From the NCBI GenBank assembly GCA_024500155.1, contig CM044876.1, positions 11,718,001 through 11,782,000 of the forward strand: 64,000 nucleotides of DNA, written 5' to 3'. Below are positions 1 through 11,635 of the stretch, in pieces. Both the position numbers and the translations under genes were made by a program. Numbering within the stretch: position 1 is the stretch's first letter; each line of letters begins with the position of its first letter. This DNA is from Chenopodium formosanum (Eukaryota; Streptophyta; Magnoliopsida; Caryophyllales; Amaranthaceae). The notes beneath the pieces are model-generated. The model searched no databases and had not been told where the DNA came from. It saw only the letters and a program-made list of their open reading frames with translations.

Positions 1-1070
1 TCTATAATAATACCATTCCAAATATTTTGCATTGTCATTATGACAAATATATTCTTTTCTTTTTTTTTTTGTGTTCATAATTTTTCTACACATTTATCTA
101 AAATAATTATTCCAAATCCTTTTTAATTGTCTTTCAAATGGAGTATTATTAAATTTCGTCAAAAAAGTAATAATAAATTGATTCTTATTTTTTTTAGGGG
201 TAATAATAAATTGATTCATATAATAGATGTTAAAGGAAATACTTTAAAAAACTCTTTTTTTTTCAATTTCAATATGACTATATATTCAAATCAATTAATT
301 TTAGTCTATTGTTTAATTAATTTTTGATGTTTATTAAAAATTCATTTATAAATAAGTATTTACTAATATGACCACTAGACCTCATCAAACCAAGCCCTGC
401 CCAAAAGATTTTCGGGTTTAGGTAGCCCAAAAAATCCATTTTTGTTTAATTTTTTTGCTTTCCTATATATATAGATTATGACATTATAATTTATATATTT
501 GATGTGTATGTTTTATCAAAAAAAAATTGTTGGATATTCTTACAAAAATTAGACTTACCGTGCATGGCACGGGCCTTAAGCTCGTTATTAATATTTTTTG
601 TCATTTACAAAAAAAAAAGATAATTAAGATTATGAAATTCATAGCATATTAGTTTTTAAAATTAACTAATTTATTTCTTAATTAAATAATCTAAATGTTA
701 ATGTCAAGCAAATTCAATTAATGTTGAAGAAAGTGTATTTTTTTTTGTTAATTATTTAACAATATTTATTAAATTTAGCTTTCATTATGTGCTAAATAAA
801 TTTTTAAGGGGAAAGTTTGTAAAGTATTAGGCAATTTAATGATTTAATATATAAAAATGGAGGTAATTGAAATTCAATTCGTTGCCCAAAATTATTAAAA
901 TTGGAAAAGATATAAACACGGCAAAAATAAATTACACCCCTCTAATTTTATATCACTAGCTATTTAAAACACACCTATTGTTTAGAATTGGTTGCTGGTA
1001 CCAGAAATTAAACAAACAATTTTAACACTAATTATTTTATATATAAAATTTTACCCAAAATAAATGTTCG
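1..1070. other. AT-rich intergenic sequence with one Helitron-like hairpin
   Basis: I see no convincing gene. The stretch is homopolymer-rich and AT-rich. At about 558-575 there is a short palindrome (CCGTGCATGGCACGG), the same kind of hairpin found near the 3' ends of Helitron-like elements elsewhere in this window, but no 5' end can be paired with it here. Confidence 0.5.
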
Positions 1071-1313
1071 TTGGCGGATAAGTTTCCGATAGAGGTTATC
1101 TTTCTCGATAAACTATCACGTCAAGAGCAGTGTGACTACATTGCAGAATACTTTTCTGGGTTTGAGAGGGTAACACCTTTTAATGCAGTAATGTTGAAGA
1201 AGGTTGCTAAAAAAGGGGAGGATGAGAAGAAAACTGAAAACGGGGAAGATAAGAAGGTCGCTGAAAAGGGGAAGCTGAGAAGAAAAATGGGTCAAATTCT
1301 TGGAAACCATTAA
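1071..1313 (+). pseudogene. Lysine/glutamate-rich ORF fragment of unknown origin
   Basis: An open frame of about 80 codons starts at a TTG rather than an ATG. The first half reads like normal protein (FPIEVIFLDKLSRQEQCDYI). The second half is a charged Lys/Glu repeat with KKVAKKGEDEKK and DKKVAEKGK as two variants of one unit. GC content is higher than in the flanks, which fits an old coding fragment. I do not recognise the family. No intron, promoter or start codon supports an intact gene, so I call it a gene fragment. It may also be a chance ORF. Confidence 0.25.
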
Positions 1314-1379
1314 TTTCCACCAAATTATGGTTTTGGGGGTTTGAATTTCCCTAACGGCTCTCACTACATGGATTCTTCC

Positions 1380-3447
1380 GTCTAAATATTATTCATTAAA
1401 TATTATCTTAAGATAAATAAACCTAAATATATTATTCTCATAATAAGATATATACGAAAAATTTATCTTGTTTATAAGATTCATTAAATTCGACTGTATC
1501 AGAGTATATAGACATTACAGTATATAGGTATTTCTTATAAGTTATAACCCAAAACTCTTGGATCAATATTACTTTATTAGTAACACAAATATTAGTGGGA
1601 GAACTTGTAAGTTGTAAAATATTGGCTATTGGAAACCTGAGTCCCTAATATATAATCTCTTAAAATATAGTTATATTCAAATTTAATTTGGACCACTTTT
1701 TTTTTTTTTTTAAATACAAGTATATTAAAAGAAAATCGTGGTGGAAAAAGGAACAAGGGGATTAATCTTGTTTGTAAAAAAAAAAAAAAAAAAAAGTGGA
1801 TTAATCTTGAATGTTGGTTTCAAAAAAAAAAAAAAAAATTAAATAAATAAATAAATAAATAAATCTTCAAGGTATGGTTAGTGTAATATGGAGCTGTTAT
1901 GTGAGTAATATCTGCCTGGTGATTTAAGACAAAAGTTTGTAATAAAAAAATATTTGTCTGTCTTTCCATAACCACCACCAGATATTATGGGCCAAATTTT
2001 GTCCCTTTTTTTGTCACTGTCTCTTCTATTAATTGTTCCTATCATTCGTCTTTTGTTTAGAATTTTATTTTTTTTAAAGTACAAAGATATGGAGTAGTTA
2101 ACTAGAAATTGAATTGAAGGTACTACTTCACAAAAATATGGAGGTATTTGAGATTTTGAGAGTTCAATGATTTTCATTTTTTCCCTTTTGGAGGACCTTT
2201 TTTCTATTGTATTGTGCAATTTTTATTTTAATTGACCAATTATTTTAGGGGTTGACCGAGTAGTTAATTTGTGAAATTATCACAAGAATGATATGCAAAG
2301 ACTTGCGTGGACTTGGTCCACAATAATACACACGCAACTGATATTATATTGAATATAGTGACACTTATTTTTAACATACTAACCTTTATTAAAACTTGTA
2401 TAACGTTCAATATTATTGTGAATTTGAAATACAACGTTATGACCCTAATTTTAACCTTGTGACCTTTATTATTTACATTGACCAAATAAAGTATTTCATT
2501 AAAAAAATTAATTTAACCTCTTATAGCTTATATATTACAAAAATGACGTTTATTTCAACATATATAGTGACCTTTTTTATTTTATTATAGTGACTTTTTT
2601 TTTTATTAATAAAACAAGCATACTTTCTCTAATGTTAGTGGTCCACAATAAATTAGTGTGAACCAGGTCCATTTAAAAATTTATAACGGAATATGATATA
2701 AATATTTTCTATGTCTGAGGATCGGAGAAGAGGGTAAGGCTAGGGCACAATATGTGTATATGTGTAAGAAATCCCTACCTTATAAAAAGTAGAAAACTAC
2801 TCTTATGAATAGTGTAATGCCTATTATATCCTTCAAAATGTGTATTTACATATATACCCTCATTAATATGTACAGGCTATTTTTAATGAATAGTGTTTAG
2901 ACAACTATACCCTCTAAAATATTTATTTACTTTTATAATTTCATTAATGTTAGTTATTTTGAACATTTGTATCTCCTAAATATAGTCGTTTATATATTTT
3001 CTCTTATTGTTAATTTATATAAATTTGTGATTTAAAAGCCAAACCAAAAAAAAACCTTCTAGATATGGCTAGCTATGACGCGCGCATCGCACGCGTTAGC
3101 TGCCATAGTTAATGTAAAACGAGAATTCATGATAGCATTTTCAACTCTTGATACCTTGATAGAATACGTCACAATCAATTCAAGTATGTATTGCAACTTT
3201 GAAAATAATTATAATTTATTTTATTTCAAAGCAAATTAATACAAATACATGTGGGAGATACAACTCTTGACCAAATCTTTTGGCCTAGGTTTTGACTTTT
3301 GAATCAAAATGAAACTATTTTAACCTAAAATAAATATGTTTCCGCCAGAACCAAAAAATTATCAAATAGCAGGTCAAAGTGGATCGAGCTATAGCCAGTA
3401 TGTTAATTCATAACAAAAATGAATTAAAACAAAAAAAATTAAATGAC
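1380..3447. other. Intergenic, AT-rich, no gene recognised
   Basis: The stretch holds long A/T runs (for example around 1690-1710, 1776-1795 and 1822-1838), a short AAAT repeat near 1843-1862, and a GC-rich palindromic spot (GCGCGCATCGCACGCG) near 3080 that resembles the Helitron hairpin motif. ORFs here are short and of low complexity. Confidence 0.5.
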
Positions 3448-3450
3448 TAA

Positions 3451-3558
3451 GGGCCTGTTCTGAACTGAGTTGAACTGAACTGAATTGAGCTGAACTGAAC
3501 TGAATATTTTATGAGAGGAGGATATTAGGAGCTAAACTGAATTGAAGAGAACAGACCC
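3451..3558. mobile_element. PIF/Harbinger-type MITE with TGAAC repeats, 108 bp
   Basis: The left end reads GGGCCTGTTCTGAAC and the right end is its imperfect reverse complement (GAACAGACCC). TAA stands directly on both sides (3448-3450 and 3559-3561), the 3-bp TSD typical of PIF/Harbinger elements. The interior is built from TGAACTGAACTGAAT-like pentamers. It is the shortest clean member of a family seen repeatedly in this window. Confidence 0.75.
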
Positions 3559-4450
3559 TAACAAACTGAAAAGTTTCGTCATTTAAGGTAGATTTTGTGT
3601 GAGACCTTTGTTTTCCAATCAGCGATTATATATATACACACCAAAGAGTAAAGCAGTTATAACATATTAACCTAGCTCGAATTAAACCAATATGAACAAG
3701 ATATGATCAAACAAACAATCTATTTATGTCCAAAGTGTGACTCTATCTTTGTTATAGGGTAATTATATTGCATCTCCTAAAATCCCACCTTCAATCCCTC
3801 GGATATATATATGAAGTATAGTCTTAGATTGCTTGAGTGTTGGGAACTTGGGATTGGGCACATGTTTTTGGTTAAAATTGAGGTGTAATTATGATGAAGT
3901 GATCGATCAACTGTGTGTTTATTGAATGAATCTAAAGAAAAGAGCATTATGAATCACTGAATTCTTAAGATGAGTAATTTCAAGCAAATATGCAAGTACT
4001 CGATCTTTATTTTTCAATATCGATCACTTGAACTTTAATGGTTCAAAGCTGGAAAGGCTTAGCAAAGGTCCGAAACAAGTGTTGACATTTTGTGTAAATT
4101 CAATTAACAAAACAAAAACAATCATGTCCTAATAATAAAAGGGGTCACTCGTGCAGGGAATCTTATTATACCATAATTTGAATTAATGATTGTCAATGTA
4201 TAAATGTTTGGTGTCCCTGCCAATTGTATAAACAATCATTTTTCTGTTACGATTGTTCTGAAGATTGTGAGGTGTCTACGACATAACTACATTATACTAC
4301 GAGTATGATATAGGATGATAATTTGAAAGCTCTCCATTTTTTTTTATCAACTCTATATTAAAAATAACATAGGTTTGAAAATAACATAACGATAAATAGG
4401 AAATAATATAATATATATAAATAAAGTAGGCATTTTTCGAAAGCATTGGG

Positions 4451-5863
4451 AGCGCCACATAAGAAAAGGTATATTTTCGACCAATTAAAAATTAGATTTC
4501 TATTTTATTTTAGAATTAAAAAAATCGCTCGCCACCTAAACAAAAGTGACGAATGAAATTTTAAATTTTTGCCACGTAGGTAAAAATGACGAATAGTAAT
4601 TTATTAGGATTTTAATTATTTATAAACACTTAATTTTATCATTTTTGTTTGTTACAAAACTAAAAATTATCTTTAGATATTATGATTTATATTATTTAAA
4701 AAACTACAAACTATATTTAGAATTTAAATTTTCATTCGCCATTTAATGATTTTATCTAACTATCCGAATGAGATAATGTTTATTTCAATTTATAAATTCA
4801 AGTATATACTTAAAATTTAAATAAGAATAATTTAAAACTTAACAAAAATATTTTACCTTAAATTAATGTTAAAATAATAGAATAGAAAATAAAAACAAAA
4901 AAATATTAAGAAATTACAAAAAAAAAAAATACACAAAATGAAATATTTAAAAACCGTGCATCGCACTTCGACCAATTAAAAATTAGATTTCTATTTTATT
5001 TTAGAATTAAAAAAATCACTCGCCACCTAAACAAAAGTGACGAATGAAATTTTAAATTTTTGCCACGTAGGTAAAAATGACGAATAGTAATTTATTAGGA
5101 TCTTAATTATTTAAGAACACTAAATTTTATCATTTATATTTGTTACAAAACTAAAAATTATCTTTAGACATTAGGATTTATATTATTTAAAAAAACTAAA
5201 AATTATATTTTGATATTTTAAAAATATAAATTATCATTTGATGTTAATAGTTTTATGTAAATATTTGATGATATGATATTTTCATACAAAATTTTTAAAA
5301 CTTATAATGCAAGAAAACAATTAAGATATCACCAAAAAAATATTTATATACAAAATGTATATAAAAATTCGTGCATCGCACGCCACATAAGCATAAGTAA
5401 TATTTTGACCAATGAAAAATTAGATTTATATATTAATTTATAATTTAAATTTTTAGTCGCCATTTAAGAAAAAATTAACAAATGAAATTTGAGAATTGAA
5501 AACAAATAATAGTAATTTAAGATTTAAATAATGAAAAAAACAAAAAATATCTATTATATTATCTTTTACATTAGAATTTATATTATTTTAACAAATAATT
5601 AGAAATCAAAAAATACATTTTGATTTAATGATTCTATCTAACTATCCGATGAATGAGATAATATTTATTTCAATTTATAAATTCAAGTTCTATATACGTA
5701 AAATTTGAATAAGAATAATTTAAAACTTAACAAAATATTTTATCTTAAATTAATGTTGAAATAATAGAATAGAAAATAAAAAACAAAAAAATTAAGAAAT
5801 TACAAAAAAAAATATACAAAAAGAAATATTTTAAAACCGTGCATCGCACGGGGTTACATCTAG
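4451..5863. repeat. Three head-to-tail Helitron-like units
   Basis: Three related units follow each other: about 4451-4966, 4967-5382 and 5383-5863. Each starts near a GACCAATTAAAAATTAG-like stretch, shares blocks such as CGCCACCTAAACAAAAGTGA, and ends in the hairpin GTGCATCGCAC (4955-4966, 5371-5382, 5840-5850). The last unit ends in CTAG followed by T (5860-5863), as expected of a Helitron 3' end. Copies have diverged by substitutions and small indels. No protein-coding capacity is visible. Confidence 0.55.
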
Positions 5864-5895
5864 TAATTTACAAAGTAGGTTTTAAAGGAGACTTC

Positions 5896-6107
5896 GGGCA
5901 TGTTCACATTTACTGAATTAAGCTGAACTGAACTGAACTGAACTGATTGGAGCTGAACTGAACTGAACTGAAATGAATATTTTATGAGAGAGGGAAATTA
6001 GGAGCTGAACTGAACTGAACTGAACTGATTAGAGCTGAACTGAACTGAACTGAACTGATTGGAGCTGAACTGAACTGAACTGAAATTAAGTAAATATGAA
6101 CAGACAC
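5896..6107. mobile_element. PIF/Harbinger-type MITE with TGAAC arrays, 212 bp
   Basis: The ends are GGGCATGTTCACATTTAC on the left and the reverse complement of GTGTCTGTTCATATTTAC on the right. TTC is duplicated at 5893-5895 and 6108-6110. Inside are several blocks of TGAAC tandem repeats separated by GGAGC or ATTAGAGC, plus a shared ATATTTTATGAGAGAG(G)GAAATTAGGAG core segment. Confidence 0.8.
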
Positions 6108-6174
6108 TTCGTATTTATTTTATGTTTCTTAAGAAAATATGGACTTTAATTTGTAATTAGTTAATTAGTTTTAA

Positions 6175-6865
6175 CTTGTTAAACCAAAAATCCCGTCAAA
6201 TGTTTCAAAAAAAAAATCCCGAAAAAAAAAAGTTAATGGGCCCACTTTTTCAATTTTCTCACTTAATTAACTCTCCTAATTACTTTCTCTCTCCTCTCTA
6301 AGTAACTTCCCCCCCCCCAAACTCTAGAAATCAAAACCCCCAAATTTGGACATCCTACCAATTTCAATGGCCAATTAGACATTCTACCAATTACAATGGC
6401 CAATTAGTAATTAAAATGCAATTAAGTTCAATCTCAAAGTCAAAATAACTGAAATCCCTAGCTCAATTGAACCCCTAAACCTTAAAAATCAAAACCCCCA
6501 ATTTTTTTGAACCCATAAACCCTAATCCGAATCACTAATTTACATCCTAATTAAGTTAATTGCATTCAATTAAAACTTTCAAACAAATACAACAAACAAT
6601 TAATTAAAAGGAAAGTGTGAAACATTACATGAATGATTGAGAATTTGTGTTCAATCAATTTAGTATGTTCTCTTGGATTTTTTGAGTGAGAATTGAGGGG
6701 AAGTTAGTTAGGGAGAAGAGAAAAGGTAATTAGGGCATTTAGGGGAGTTAAATAAGTGAAAAAGTAAGCCAATTACGTCTTAATTGGACAGTTTACGTTA
6801 ATGGATAGTACTGCTACCCAAATGTTTTGTAACTTTCGGGTAGTTTTAAACAAATAGAAAAAAAA
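6175..6865. repeat. Long imperfect inverted repeat (foldback element)
   Basis: The segment about 6235-6330 (ACTTTTTCAATTTTCTCACT and a CT-rich run) is roughly the reverse complement of about 6680-6785 (AGTGAAAAAGTAAGCC preceded by a GA-rich run). Flanks around 6180-6230 and 6830-6860 also match loosely (CCCGAAA against TTTCGGG). The 350-bp spacer contains a local direct repeat, CAATGGCCAATTAG, at about 6368 and 6398. It is probably a foldback or long-TIR non-autonomous transposon. TSDs were not resolved. Confidence 0.45.
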
Positions 6866-7379
6866 ATATGTAGTTGTTCACAAATGACCCTATCTTTAGG
6901 GTAGTTCTAGACAAAATTTCCTTTTTTTTTAATGGACTTATAGTTTTCGATTTTGTTTGGTTTTATATTTCTTGAAACCCAACTTATAACATTAATTGCG
7001 ATTTAAAAAATAACCATCAATACACTGCACAATGTAAAATTGAAATCCTTGTCATAAATAATGTAAAATTGAAATCAAAAGTCAAATTAACTTTCCAAAA
7101 CCTACTTCCTTTATTTTCTTTTATTTGCAACACGACCTTTAGGCACACAATTTTAGGAGGTAAATAAAGTAGTAATAAATGTACGACTTATTCAGAATAA
7201 TTATAAAATTTAGACTAGGGAAGGGTTAGGTACTATATGTACAGCTTCTGTTTCATGTTAGTTGCAACTTTTGTCAAATCGGGTTGCTACACAATAATTG
7301 AAACCTTTGTCAAAACAGGTTGCTACCTCTCTCTTTCTTGATCTCCTTCTCAAAAAAAAACATTATATCTGATGGTTTG

Positions 7380-8140
7380 AGGGGTGCAATGGGTACTAAA
7401 CTAAGCTATTTTGGGGTGGATCAGGGTGATCGCAAGGGTGGTTGTGGTGTGGCCTGGTTTAGGTTGATTAGGGGTTGTTTTTGGGTGGCTAAGGGTGAAT
7501 GTGGGTTGTTTCGAGGTGTTAGAGCACCAACTAAACTAAAACCTTAAACTGATGGTTGAAACCTAGGATTGATTTATATACAACATCACGTCCCCTCACA
7601 TGAAAGCCCTTTCGATCAGTTTGAAGTGTGGATGCGGCATGTGTCTCCTCATACACCTAGCACGAAATATCCTTCTTTAAAGTAGGGGGTGGATGAGATT
7701 TGAACCCATGACTTTTGTGTTACACTAACTCTTAATACCATGCATGTTAGATGGTCAACTCAACCAAAAACTACAACTATTACGGTGATTAGTAAGGGTT
7801 GTGGTTGTTTTAGGGTGGTTTAGGGTGAGTACATTGTGGGTGGTTTTGGGATGGTTTGAGTTGAGAGGGGGGGGGGGTTTCAGGGTTGTTTAGGTTAAGA
7901 GGGGGAGGTTTTAGGGTTTTTCGGGATGAGTGGGTGGTTTCATGTTGGTTTGGACTAAGAGGGGGTGGTTTTAAGGTTGTTCAAATTAAACTGAGATGAG
8001 GTGGATTTAAGGTTGTTCATCAAGTTGAGTATGTATGGGCTGTTTCAAGGTGGTACGTGTTGAGAAGGGATAGTTTTAGGGTGGCTATTGTTGGGCAATG
8101 GTGGTGGGGTGGGTGTTGTTGGTGGTGGTTAATTTATTAA
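7380..8140. repeat. G-rich degenerate repeat tract on the plus strand
   Basis: The plus strand is strikingly G/T-rich, with loosely repeated GGGTGGTTT, GGGTTGTTT and GTTTAGGTT words (7380-7545 and 7795-8130), one run of at least nine G near 7867-7876, and a GGTGG cluster near 8100. It is split by an unrelated insertion at about 7551-7790. The G-tract spacing would allow G-quadruplexes. The 75-codon ORF through it is low-complexity and not a believable gene. Confidence 0.5.
7551..7790 (-). mobile_element. Retroelement fragment with degenerate tRNA-related sequence
   Basis: On the minus strand the sequence contains TGGTATTAAGAG, close to the initiator-tRNA primer-binding motif TGGTATCAGAG of plant LTR retroelements. 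This is followed by a GGGTTCAAATCTC box resembling a tRNA B box, then about 150 bp of moderately GC-rich sequence. It interrupts the G-rich tract. It could be a TRIM/LTR-element remnant or a tRNA-derived SINE; the ends are unclear. Confidence 0.3.
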
Positions 8141-8271
8141 TTTCCTTCTCTTTCTCTCACTCACCCTTAAATAACCATTATAAAAATTTGTATTAAAATT
8201 CGTGTTGTGGTGAAATTTGCAACTTAAATGTAACGAAAGTTATATAAATAATTTTGATTACCATTCTTTAT

Positions 8272-8375
8272 TTTTTGGGTGTTTAGATAACCATGAGGAT
8301 GGAAGATGAGAATCGATCCTAAAATCCCTTAGAATTAAAAGGGAAGCTCTAACTATTTGAGCTATAAATCCTTTT
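8272..8375 (-). mobile_element. tRNA-derived SINE, degenerate copy
   Basis: On the minus strand it has an A-box-like TAGCTCAAATAGTTAGAG and a B-box-like GGATCGATTCTC, followed by GGTTATCTAAACACCC and A-rich sequence. It matches the SINE at 15472-15580 over most of its length with several substitutions. Confidence 0.6.
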
Positions 8376-8548
8376 ACTTTCATTTAGATTAATATGCTTG
8401 TTTATATTATCTAATTCTTTATCAAGATGAGTGTCATAAGGGTGTGTTGCAAATAAAAAAAATAGAAAAATAAAATAATTGATTTTAGTAACCATTCTTA
8501 TTCGTCCTTAGAAAATTTTTCTTTAATTGATTCTCGCTTTAAAACTAA

Positions 8549-8734
8549 GGACATATTCACTTCAGCTTAATTTCAGTTCAGTTCAGCTCCAATCAGTTCA
8601 GTCCAATTCAATCTAGCTCAGCTTAGTTCAGTTCAGTTCAGCTCCTAATTTCCTTCTCTCATAAATTATTCATTTCAGCTCTCTTTAGTTCAGTTCAATT
8701 CAGTTAAGCCAGTTCAGTAAATGTGAACATGCCC
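8549..8734. mobile_element. PIF/Harbinger-type MITE with TGAAC arrays, 186 bp
   Basis: The left end GGACATATTCACTTCAG and the right end GTGAACATGCCC are imperfect inverted repeats, flanked by TAA at 8546-8548 and 8735-8737. The interior is made of TTCAG/TGAAC pentamer runs with the family's AATTTCCTTCTCTCATAAA segment. It lies in the opposite orientation to the copy at 5896-6107. Confidence 0.8.
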
Positions 8735-9005
8735 TAAGAGTGTTCAAGAACTATATTTTGAATAATGGGAACTATCTTTTAGGACACCCAAAACAAAAAA
8801 CGAGATTCATATTATAGAACGGAATCATGTTTGTTCATGATTATTAAAAAAGTTGTTCATGAACGCATGTACTGCTATGAATGAGTAATCTCATATTCGT
8901 GTACACTTTGATTTTTGCTCTATTAACATAAACTGATTCCTTAAAAAAAATCATGTGACATCATCTAGATTTTATAGAATATTATTTATTTTACTAATCT
9001 GTAAA

Positions 9006-9302
9006 TCTATAAATATAACTAAAGTAACAACCGCTGACATTATATTGTCACATGGCAAGTTTACAAGAAAAATTTTCCCTCCAAAATAAATATGATGTCA
9101 ATATTTTTCTTTGGTTTCAAATTTCAAATTTAATTTCACTTCCTCTCAATTTATCTATACTCTTTAATTTATTTAATTTTCTTTTTCACCTTCAATGCAT
9201 AATCCATGTTTTTTATATGAGGTAATCAAATAATATGAATACATGCAATATATACTCTATGTTTCAAAGAAATTTTTAATATCGTGCATCGCACGAAACT
9301 AA
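9006..9302 (+). mobile_element. Non-autonomous Helitron-like element, 297 bp
   Basis: It starts with TC (TCTATAAATATAACTAAAG), has a GTGCATCGCAC hairpin 15-20 bp from the 3' end, and ends in CTAA. A precedes the start and T follows the end, which fits Helitron insertion between A and T without a TSD. The 5' region (AACAACCGCTGACATTA) resembles that of the copy at 52721-53137 (AACAACCACTGATGTCA). Confidence 0.65.
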
Positions 9303-9485
9303 TCTGGTTTTTAATTATAAATATACAAGTATGTCATTAGTCGAGTCAATGGGTAAACATGAAAGCCAAAGTATACGGCTCATCTAAAATAATCAAAGTA
9401 TATCAAATTGTCGGCAGTTGTTGTTTTTTCAGTTCTAGTTTGTTTATTCCTGTTAGTGTTTTTTTTTATCTTTGATAACTCTTTA

Positions 9486-9786
9486 GAGCAACTACAAATC
9501 TACAATGGTTAGCTAATTTATTTAATAGCTTGGCATGCCACATCATTTTCTAAAGTTATAACAATTAAAGCTATTTGTGGCTCCATTGGTTAAGCTAATT
9601 ATAAATTAATTTATTTTTAAATTAATAATATTTTTTATCTAATAAATATTTGCCACGCTAATTAGCTCTACAAAGCTAATTTGCTTGCCAAAGCTAATCA
9701 ACAAGGTGTGCAACAATGGTGTAGCTACTAGCTTAAGAACTTAAATATTTGCAAGCTAGTCCCTTTTTTCAACCATTGGAGTTCTC
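9486..9786. mobile_element. PIF/Harbinger-type MITE, 301 bp
   Basis: The termini are GAGCAACTAC...CAATGG and CCATTGGAGTTCTC in inverted orientation, with TTA on both sides (9483-9485 and 9787-9789). The interior repeats GCTAATT-type words. It is related to the element at 25075-25396. Confidence 0.7.
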
Positions 9787-10508
9787 TTAGTCATTTTTTT
9801 TTAAACGTCAAAGTATATCAAATTAACTTAAAATAAAATATAGTCCATAGAAAGGAGGGTACGAGGGTTAAACACATAAACACCTTTGCAAGAAATACAA
9901 CAGTAGCCGCATTCTTGTATTCCAAAAAAATAATAAATCATGCCAAGCTGCAGCTAACTAGCAAATCCCTTAACCTAATCCCTGATATCATCACTAGTCA
10001 AACTTACATTTGACCAAAATTTGGTGATTGTTGATTGTATCACCACCCACCTTACTACAACTATACTAATATATTTCACTAGTCCTTTTTTAATATTTTT
10101 AAAATTCCATGTCTAAGAAAATCATGATCGACAACAATCACCAACACGAACATCTATATTAATATTTTATTGAAAACACAGAGCAATTCTGAGCCATTCT
10201 CAATTTTAAATTAATCTTTTTGTTGATTAAAAGAAATTTTTTGAATGTCTAACTTTTGTAAGCTTTGATTATGTTTTAACTAACAAATAATGAAAATACG
10301 AATAAATTACTTTGGAGTATCATGCAAAATATTTATAATTTTGAAATATTATATAACATAAATATTAAAATATATTCATGTTTGTATTACTGCTTCTTCA
10401 AAAAAAAAAAAAAATGTTTGTATTACTGCAATATGATGGCATAATAATAGAAATCTTAAAAATACAAAATATAAATCAAGACAGATTTAACATGACAACT
10501 ACGAACTA

Positions 10509-10826
10509 CTCCCTTCGTCCCCAAATGATAGTCACTTTTGCCATTTTTGGTGATCTAAAATGTTAGTCACATTTGCTTTTTTTTTAAAGTACTATTAATA
10601 TTATTTTTTTACCAAAATTTTCTCCCATTTGCAAAAATATTTGTGCAAATTTAACTTTCCTATGTAAATTTTACTTTCTCATGTATTTTAATTACTTTCT
10701 CACTCTACTTTTTTTCATACCCAATGTAAATTTACTTTTTCAATGCACTTTTGTTACTTCTTAGTTATGTTTATTAATTCCCGTAATTTTCTACCAAAAG
10801 TGACTATTAATCGGGGACGAAGGGAG
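10509..10826. mobile_element. Stowaway MITE, 318 bp
   Basis: CTCCCTTCGTCCCCAAATGA at the left and TCGGGGACGAAGGGAG at the right form the classical Stowaway (Tc1/Mariner-type) inverted termini. TA is present on both sides (10507-10508 and 10827-10828). Confidence 0.85.
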
Positions 10827-11044
10827 TACTACGTATTAATCAAATGATCATTTTATTTCTTATGTACATACAGAGTATTCTCTATCACCCCAAGTAGTAA
10901 AAAAACAAGGTAGAGTCACCATATTTGCATGATTAATTTGTTCCTTACGTATACGGACTATTATCAGATAGTCAAAAAAATGTTTTAGCAATGTAAAAGT
11001 CATAAAACTGTTTTAACGAATAATCAAAGAACAAAAGAAGGTAC

Positions 11045-11190
11045 CAATTAGATGTTGGTGTAGTGATGATTGAGACTACACTTGGTAGAGATGACCTGTG
11101 TTCGATCTCCCACAACAACAATTGGGAGGGGATTAGAACCTAAACACCCAAATTGATCACGAACCCGGAATAGCCCAAGTTACTCTACTA
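11045..11190 (+). mobile_element. Possible tRNA-derived SINE
   Basis: The sequence GGTGTAGTGATGATTGAGAC followed about 35 bp later by GTGTTCGATCTCCC resembles an A box and B box of a polymerase III promoter, as in Au-type plant SINEs. No clear tail or TSD is seen, so this is tentative. Confidence 0.4.
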
Positions 11191-11635
11191 TTCTATTATC
11201 TGTATAACTATATACTCGTATGTATAATGGAGTATACGAAATGGTTTTTATAAACCGTGAAAAATAAAATGAGGCAGGTATATAATTCATAAAACAACGT
11301 AAACCTAAAAAAAAAAATTAAAATGAAAAATGGGAAGGGTAATCTGGTAATTTGGTAAGTACTCAATTAAAAAGAGAGCATGCTAGGGTTCGGCGACCAA
11401 CAGCAAAATAAACAGTGCTCCTTCACTTGTTTAAATACCCACTCTCTGTCTTTCTTCTTTCCGCTGTTTTCTCTCCCCGCCCGCCGCCTCCTCTTCTTTC
11501 TTTCCATTTTATCCCGCCATTTTCACTTTGATCATCCCTTCATTTTCCCCCTTATTTGATCACTCCTTAATTTTTCAATTTCTTCTCATTCTTCTTTTCT
11601 CTTCCTCTCATTTTCTCTCAAATTCAAAATTAAAA

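Noticed and set aside
1878..2219. 113-codon minus-strand ORF
   Set aside because: AT-rich, low-complexity, no domain, no supporting promoter or codon pattern.
7320..7547. 75-codon Gly-rich ORF
   Set aside because: It is a reading of the G-rich degenerate repeat tract and does not resemble a glycine-rich protein with a signal peptide.
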